A stretch of 64,000 nucleotides of DNA, from positions 1 through 64,000 of the forward strand of contig JAAVHP010000009.1 of assembly GCA_014799665.1 (NCBI GenBank), given 5' to 3'. Made by a program: the position numbers and the translations under genes. The notes under the pieces were generated by a model, which was given only the letters and a program-made list of their open reading frames with translations, was not told the origin of the DNA and did no database searches. Position 1 is the first letter of the stretch; each line of letters begins with the position of its first letter. The DNA is from Clostridiales bacterium (GTDB taxonomy: Bacteria > Bacillota > Clostridia > Christensenellales > Pumilibacteraceae). Positions 59,545-64,000 of this stretch are shown here, one piece after another.

Positions 59545-61743
59545 CTATATAAGCGGATAGTCGCGCATATACGCTTGCGCAAACATTTGCCCGAGTTTGA
59601 TTGCCGACGCCGCGTCAAAGTGTGCAAGATCGACGCTGCCGTACGGCTCTTTATCGCAAGTAAGTTTTGCCGATATTGTGTCAATAACCGAGTAATGCAA
59701 ATTATCTTCGGCGAGCTTTTCTTTAATATCATTTATAAGCGACGGTCGGTTGAATTCCCATTCGTAAGGCCATTTTATAAATGCGTCATAAAACATAAAT
59801 TCGGGGTTGTATTGCGAAAACTCATTTCGTAGCGAATTAACGAAATCTTTAACGCTGTTTTCATACGCGTCTACCGCCTTTTGTGACTTTGTATCCGATT
59901 CGCCCTGCATCCAGCACATAGCGTCCAAAGACACATTGTATGATTCGGACAACTCGTCAAGACACGCATTCACATAAGTTACCAAGCCTTTGTACAACTT
60001 GCCTGAATTCGCGCGCCAAGTTCTACCGCTATCGTCGCGTGGATAAAAGCTCGTATCGCCTATCGCAAATTTTATAAACACTACCTTACCGTCGTAACCA
60101 CCATCGTGCAAAGCCTTTGCCATGCCGAGATCGGGACCGAAAGTATTTTCGGGATTACTGCGCGCACCGCCGTAACCTATTCGCACTTTTTGAAAATTAG
60201 GCGCTTTATTCGCATCGTCCTCGTGGTTGGCATACGACATTTTTATACCGTCATAACCTGTGAGATACTCGGCGTAGTTCGTATCGCTTTTTAGATACTC
60301 ATGCCACGCATTGCCTTCCATATTCGACTGACCACCCAAAAGTACAACCGAAATATCTTGCTTATCGGTATCATAATCGAGCACCGGTTTTTGATTTCCT
60401 CCCGTTAAATTGGCTATCGTTTTAGCCAACAATTCGGCGTTTTCGTTTTGTCCCAAAGCGTTCGGTTTTCCGTTTTCGTCAATAGCTTTTCCGTCACATC
60501 GCGCCATATCCAATGCAAATACGTTGTTATCGCCTCCGTTGTTCGCCTCTTTTACTATTCTTTTTATATACTTACCAAGCATAGCGCTTTCGGTCGTCAT
60601 TCCATAACAGCAAATTATATTAGCTTTCTTATTCGCGGCGCGCATAGCGACAAGCATTAACTTATACCCGTCTGTAAAATCTTTAACCGTGCCATTACCG
60701 TCCGCGATGGCACGCACATCGTTCCCACCCAAGTCGATAACTATAAAATCGGACGGGCTTCCCGGTACATAATTTGTTTCGCTTCCGAGCGAATACTTGT
60801 TCCAAACATCTTTTACAGGCTGCCCTTCACTCGGCACAACCGATGCCGTAGCATTAGGCAAAGCCATTATTTCAATCTCCGAGCCCGACTTTTGTGCCGC
60901 GACAAAGGCATAACCGGACGTTACACCGTCAAGCCCGTCGCCTAAAACAGCGCCGTCGCCGTAAAACGATATTTTAATGTCCGCTTGCGGGGGCGAAGTA
61001 TAAAACGCTCCGCCGTTTGCCGTTTCCAACCCCTTAACCGATATTTCGCTCGTTTCGTCAGTCGTTTTATATACGCGCAAAGTATGCAAACCGTCTTTAA
61101 GTCCTTTTGCAAGCTCGACCGATCGATTGCCGCGTTCTATGTTCACAAAAGTTGCTTTACCGTCGCAAATCACATATAATTTTTCGGCATTATCGGCCGA
61201 AACCGTCGCGGTCAATCCCGCACCGTCGAAAACAGACTCGAAGCCGCTCGCGGCATTGACCAAAAGCAAACCGTCGTCTTGCGAACGAACACGTCCGAAA
61301 ACCCTTATACCCGTTTGCGTATTAAAGTCAAGTACAACTTTATCTACAACGGTAATTTTCGTTTTATTTTCGGCACCGAACTCCGCATGCTTGACCGTTA
61401 TTTCAACGTCACCTTGTGCGATACCCGTAACTAAACCGTTTTCATCAACAGTCGCCACTTCGGTGTTGCCGCTGTCATATGTAAAACCTTTCGCGCTCGT
61501 TATGTACTTTCCTGCACTCGTTTTAGCCGATGCCGACGCAGATATACTCGCCGATTTTCCTACACCTATCCGTTCCGCTAATACAATATCGACGCTCGCA
61601 GAAGAATACTTCGTTTGTCCGTCGTCGTTACCTTCATTGTTCGGAGACGATCCACAAGCAGTTAAGCCACTAACTAATAACGCAAAAAGGCAAATGGCTA
61701 TAATGAATACAACTGCTTTTTTCTTAATATTTATATCAGACAT
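59545..61743 (-). CDS. Lipoprotein with degenerate SGNH domain and sialate O-acetylesterase (SASA) domain
   Basis: A 732-residue protein from ATG 61743 (GGAGG 10 nt upstream; a longer start is unlikely). Lipobox LTACGSS is followed by a Big_2-like domain (SGNTEVATVDENGLVTGIAQ). The first SGNH-like domain (about 260-440) retains IDLGGND, but the nucleophile motif reads FYGDGAV instead of GDS and the DxxHPN motif reads NGKPNALG, so it is probably inactive. The C-terminal SASA domain has LLGGQSNMEG, GYGGARSN, CWMQGESD and DLAHFD intact. It would remove O-acetyl groups from glycans at the cell surface, exposing them to the glycosidases. First gene of the operon. Confidence 0.9.
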   Translation of the reverse strand: MSDINIKKKAVVFIIAICLFALLVSGLTACGSSPNNEGNDDGQTKYSSASVDIVLAERIGVGKSASISASASAKTSAGKYITSAKGFTYDSGNTEVATVDENGLVTGIAQGDVEITVKHAEFGAENKTKITVVDKVVLDFNTQTGIRVFGRVRSQDDGLLLVNAASGFESVFDGAGLTATVSADNAEKLYVICDGKATFVNIERGNRSVELAKGLKDGLHTLRVYKTTDETSEISVKGLETANGGAFYTSPPQADIKISFYGDGAVLGDGLDGVTSGYAFVAAQKSGSEIEIMALPNATASVVPSEGQPVKDVWNKYSLGSETNYVPGSPSDFIVIDLGGNDVRAIADGNGTVKDFTDGYKLMLVAMRAANKKANIICCYGMTTESAMLGKYIKRIVKEANNGGDNNVFALDMARCDGKAIDENGKPNALGQNENAELLAKTIANLTGGNQKPVLDYDTDKQDISVVLLGGQSNMEGNAWHEYLKSDTNYAEYLTGYDGIKMSYANHEDDANKAPNFQKVRIGYGGARSNPENTFGPDLGMAKALHDGGYDGKVVFIKFAIGDTSFYPRDDSGRTWRANSGKLYKGLVTYVNACLDELSESYNVSLDAMCWMQGESDTKSQKAVDAYENSVKDFVNSLRNEFSQYNPEFMFYDAFIKWPYEWEFNRPSLINDIKEKLAEDNLHYSVIDTISAKLTCDKEPYGSVDLAHFDAASAIKLGQMFAQAYMRDYPLI

Positions 61744-61811
61744 AAGATCGCATCCTCCATCATTTTCCGTAAAATCGGCACAATTAGCCAAATTACATTG
61801 ATATTGCTTTT

Positions 61812-61841
61812 ATTATAATGTTTAACAGTCTACCTCGTCAA
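61812..61841 (-). promoter_or_regulatory. SigA promoter of the SASA-AraC-transporter-GH36 operon
   Basis: Minus strand: -35 TTGACG (61841-61836), 18-nt spacer, -10 TATAAT (61817-61812). It lies 69 nt upstream of ATG 61743. Confidence 0.85.
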
Positions 61842-61848
61842 TACTCCC

Positions 61849-61875
61849 TGAAAAAAGGTCAGAATAGTGTACCTT
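61849..61875. promoter_or_regulatory. Shared operator candidate (transporter operon copy)
   Basis: Plus strand TGAAAAAAGGT then CAGAATAGTG then TACCTT. The arms AAAAGGT and ACCTTTT form a dyad with 11-nt centre. It lies exactly 7 bp upstream of the -35, the same offset as the copy at 39174-39200. Confidence 0.65.
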
Positions 61876-61943
61876 TTAATTTTGGAACACAATCAATATT
61901 AGCTTTATCTATTATAGCATTTTTTCCATTATAAACGCAATAA

Positions 61944-61963
61944 ATACTAAGTATCGCAGTATA
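61944..61963. promoter_or_regulatory. Possible autoregulatory operator of the XRE gene
   Basis: Palindrome ATACT-A-AGTAT (61944-61954) with a further AGTATA at 61958-61963. It lies 43-62 bp upstream of the XRE ATG, near a weak -10 (TATACT, 61981-61986). Confidence 0.35.
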
Positions 61964-62005
61964 TTTAATTTTTTTAGATTTATACTTCAATTATAGGAGA
62001 TAGCT

Positions 62006-62245
62006 ATGAAACTTGAAGATGCTGTGATTTTAAGAATTGAACAACTTTGCATAGAACGTAACATGACAAAATACGACTTATTTAAGGCAAGCGGTGTTCC
62101 GCAATCAACACTTACTTCTATCAAGAAAAAAAGATGTAATTCCGTTAAAATAAGTACGCTTTACGGGATATGCGAAGGGTTCAATATTTCCTTGGAAGAT
62201 TTCTTTCATTCCCCTATGTTTGATAGAGATAGTCTTATTGATTAA
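62006..62245 (+). CDS. Small XRE-family (Cro/CI) transcriptional regulator
   Basis: The 79-residue protein is a single helix-turn-helix domain: MTKYDLFKASGVPQSTLTSI with KKKRCNSVKISTLYGICEGF, and the end NISLEDFFHSPMF is typical of one-domain XRE regulators of Bacillota. AGGAGA lies 5 nt before ATG. It is transcribed away from the sugar operon and toward the NHEJ genes, with only 23 nt between convergent stops. Target genes are unknown; short palindromes upstream suggest autoregulation. Confidence 0.88.
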   Translation: MKLEDAVILRIEQLCIERNMTKYDLFKASGVPQSTLTSIKKKRCNSVKISTLYGICEGFNISLEDFFHSPMFDRDSLID

Positions 62246-62268
62246 ATATTGTAAAATTATAGTGGTAA

Positions 62269-63186
62269 TCATTTATCATCTCGCAACCCTTTCCATACGG
62301 GCTGTCGCATTCCACCGTTCTCCGTTTCGTGCATAAAATGCGCTGTACCTACAAGTTCGGGCTTCAGCCACACCGCGTTTTTGTACTTATCGAAATGTGG
62401 GGTTTTAATTTTATTCTTTTTGGCAAACTCGCCAATTATTTTTCTGTCGCTTTCCGATACACCGAGATACACTTTGCCACGGCATTTTAGTTCGCCGTCA
62501 TCATCGTAATATCCGAGTATCAAATCTTTTACATTCCCGACTTCATCCGGCTGATAGCCGCAAACAAGTAAATCCTCATCCTGCATGACCTTTATCTTCA
62601 CCCAATCATGCGTGCGCTTGCCTATATGGTACAGTCCGTCCTTTTTCTTTGCGACTATACCTTCCAACTGTTCTTGCTTCGCAAGCTCGAAAAAAGCTAT
62701 GCCGTTCTTTTCTATATATCTCGACACACTCAATCCGTTCCCTTCGGTCACTGCTTTATAGAGTATTTCTTTTCTCTCAAGCAACGGCTTGTTCGTCAAG
62801 TCCTTGCCGTCATAGTAGAGTATATCGTAAGCAACGAACTGTACGGGATTTTTATTCGCGGCAAGCTTTATCTTGATTTCGTCGTCCATAAGACTGCGTT
62901 TTTGCAAAGCATAAAAATTCGGCTTGCCGTCCGTTAGGACAACAAGCTCGCCATCGAGTACGACTTTTCTTTTTACGCACTTCTTCATACCCGACAATTC
63001 GGGATATTTATCCGTAACATCCTTGTGCCGCTTATTTTGCAATACTACGGACTTAGGCTCGACAAACGCTACACAACGTATTCCGTCTAATTTCAGCTCA
63101 TAAATATAATCTTCATCATCAAACGGATCTGTTTCGTACAGTAGCATCGGATCAATATTTTTGTCTATGAACAAATCACCCATCAC
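62269..63186 (-). CDS. ligD: ATP-dependent DNA ligase of the NHEJ type (LigD ligase domain, stand-alone)
   Basis: The 305-residue protein has a nucleotidyltransferase domain with the adenylated Lys in ELKLDGIR (Lys32), motif VVLDGELVV, and a C-terminal OB-fold (DLILGYYDDDGELKCRG, GTAHFMHE). Length equals the ligase domain of LigD only; the polymerase and phosphoesterase domains are absent, as in many Clostridia and Bacillus-type separate ligases. It seals double-strand breaks held by Ku. The start is GTG at 63186 (overlapping the ku TGA) or ATG at 63183. Confidence 0.93.
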   Translation of the reverse strand: MMGDLFIDKNIDPMLLYETDPFDDEDYIYELKLDGIRCVAFVEPKSVVLQNKRHKDVTDKYPELSGMKKCVKRKVVLDGELVVLTDGKPNFYALQKRSLMDDEIKIKLAANKNPVQFVAYDILYYDGKDLTNKPLLERKEILYKAVTEGNGLSVSRYIEKNGIAFFELAKQEQLEGIVAKKKDGLYHIGKRTHDWVKIKVMQDEDLLVCGYQPDEVGNVKDLILGYYDDDGELKCRGKVYLGVSESDRKIIGEFAKKNKIKTPHFDKYKNAVWLKPELVGTAHFMHETENGGMRQPVWKGLRDDK

Positions 63187-64000
63187 GCACGCCTTTTCGT
63201 TGCCGTATTCTTTTGGGTTGAATTGCTCTTTTTCGTGCTTTTATATTTCGGCTTGGGCGTAACATCCATTAGCGCAAGACTCTTTTGTAATGCTTCCATC
63301 AGGCTTGCCGCAGACATATCGGCTTTCTCTTTTTTGGCAACTATTTCCTTCCCAGCGATCTTTTGTTCTATCGCCTTCTTAACTTTTTCGCGGTACTCAT
63401 CTTTGTACAACTCCGGTTCGAATGCGCCGCTCATGCCCTCAATGATTGCCTTTGCCATTTTAAGCTCGCCGTCCGTACCTTTCTCCGTGATTGCTTTTGC
63501 CGGATTGTTTACAATCTCTTCCTCAAAGAATAAAGTATTAAGCAGCATTTGACCGTTCTTGGCTCGAATGAGTATGAGTGTTTCTTTTGTGCCAAGCACC
63601 GTCTTTGCTACCGCTGCTTTGTCCTCTTGTTCCATAGCCGTTATAAGCACGGCGAACGCTTTTTCCGCGCCCGTCGGCACAACATAGTATGGCTTGTCAA
63701 AATAAATAGGATCGACGTCGCCGAGCGGCACGAACCTCTCTATTATAATGTTCTTATCCTTTTTAGTTTTGAGCTTTTCAAAATCCGAGTCATCGAAAAT
63801 GACATACTTGCCGTCCTCGTACTCGTACCCTTTTACTATTTCGTCTTGCTTGACTTCCCGACCGCTACAATCCTCGCACGTCTTTTTATAGCGAACACGA
63901 CTCATCGTTTTTTTGTCTATCATATTAAAGCCGATGTCATTGTTCTTGACTACGCTGTGGAGTGTTACAGGAATATATACCAAACCGAAACTTATACTGC
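63183..64000 (-). CDS. ku: Ku protein for non-homologous end joining (N-terminus outside window)
   Basis: The bacterial Ku fold is recognisable: FGLVYIPVTLHSVVKNNDIG at the visible N-end, MSRVRYKKTCEDCSGREVKQ, GYEYEDGKYVIFDDSD, PIYFDKPYYVVP and a Lys-rich C-terminal tail (KPKYKSTKKSNSTQKN). The reading frame is open through the window end. The residues just before VYIPV read SISFGL, which matches internal Ku sequence, so the true start lies beyond position 64000. Ku homodimers bind DNA ends and recruit the ligase encoded by the overlapping downstream gene. Confidence 0.95.
   Translation of the reverse strand, partial: SISFGLVYIPVTLHSVVKNNDIGFNMIDKKTMSRVRYKKTCEDCSGREVKQDEIVKGYEYEDGKYVIFDDSDFEKLKTKKDKNIIIERFVPLGDVDPIYFDKPYYVVPTGAEKAFAVLITAMEQEDKAAVAKTVLGTKETLILIRAKNGQMLLNTLFFEEEIVNNPAKAITEKGTDGELKMAKAIIEGMSGAFEPELYKDEYREKVKKAIEQKIAGKEIVAKKEKADMSAASLMEALQKSLALMDVTPKPKYKSTKKSNSTQKNTATKRRA

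Noticed and set aside
1..64000. CRISPR arrays, tRNA, rRNA, insertion sequences
   Set aside because: No regularly spaced repeats, no cloverleaf-like or rRNA-like sequence and no transposase motif were seen by reading; a covariance-model search was not possible.

Overview
The window reads as the chromosome of a Bacillota (Clostridia-like) bacterium, probably an uncultured animal-gut lineage. Evidence: strong AGGAGG ribosome-binding sites, moderate G+C, SigA-type promoters, lipobox lipoproteins, a long class II GalT, a Ku/ligase NHEJ pair and a large glycan-foraging locus. The standard code fits throughout (TAA, TAG and TGA all end genes). No rRNA, tRNA, CRISPR array, transposase or integrase was found. 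The taxonomic guess is inference.

Region 1 (1 to about 29.75 kb) is part of an integrative and conjugative element (or related mobile element); its left end lies outside the window. Nearly everything runs on the minus strand. From right to left in transcription order: a regulated promoter with iterons and a structured leader holding a terminator; a sigma-like regulator; two small unknown genes; a 4273-residue polyvalent protein (ArdC-N-like, MutS domain I, DUF3849-like, adenine methyltransferase, SNF2 helicase, primase-polymerase); an ArdC antirestriction metallopeptidase with a newly noted 46-residue ORF before it; a DUF6291-like protein and an orphan beta-class DNA methyltransferase; a candidate oriT with an IncP-like nick sequence; a mobilisation accessory gene and a MobP/MobL-type relaxase that probably starts at AUA; the coupling protein VirD4; a cysteine-repeat surface protein; a pilin-like VirB2; VirB6-like and VirB4 proteins; and a second, truncated cysteine-repeat surface protein. 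dinD is the only plus-strand gene here. It appears leaderless, with its own near-consensus promoter and terminator. The genes on the 3' side of the candidate nick (methyltransferase, ArdC, the polyvalent protein) are the kind expected to enter a recipient first and protect the incoming DNA.

Region 2 (about 29.9 to 61.9 kb) is a glycan utilisation locus in two minus-strand operons. The promoter-distal one (61.8 to 39.2 kb) encodes a SASA-type esterase lipoprotein, an AraC regulator, a 1421-residue duplicated Ig/LamG-like lipoprotein, two solute-binding lipoproteins, GH97, an ABC permease pair with an unusually enlarged ATPase, GH20, a glutaminase A-like protein and GH36 alpha-galactosidase. 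The second (39.1 to 29.9 kb) encodes a GDPD, GH1, NagB, an acetyl-esterase-like hydrolase, a PIG-L deacetylase, the Leloir genes galT-galK-galE-galM and a small zinc-ribbon protein. Both operons have near-consensus promoters. A similar 27-bp element sits exactly 7 bp upstream of each -35 box and is a good candidate for the AraC regulator's operator. Together the genes suggest capture and hydrolysis of acetylated glycans carrying alpha-galactose and N-acetylhexosamine (mucin-like or similar), with galactose and glucosamine entering central metabolism.

Region 3 (62 to 64 kb) has a small XRE regulator on the plus strand, then a convergent two-gene NHEJ operon, ku (5' end outside the window) and a stand-alone ATP-dependent DNA ligase.
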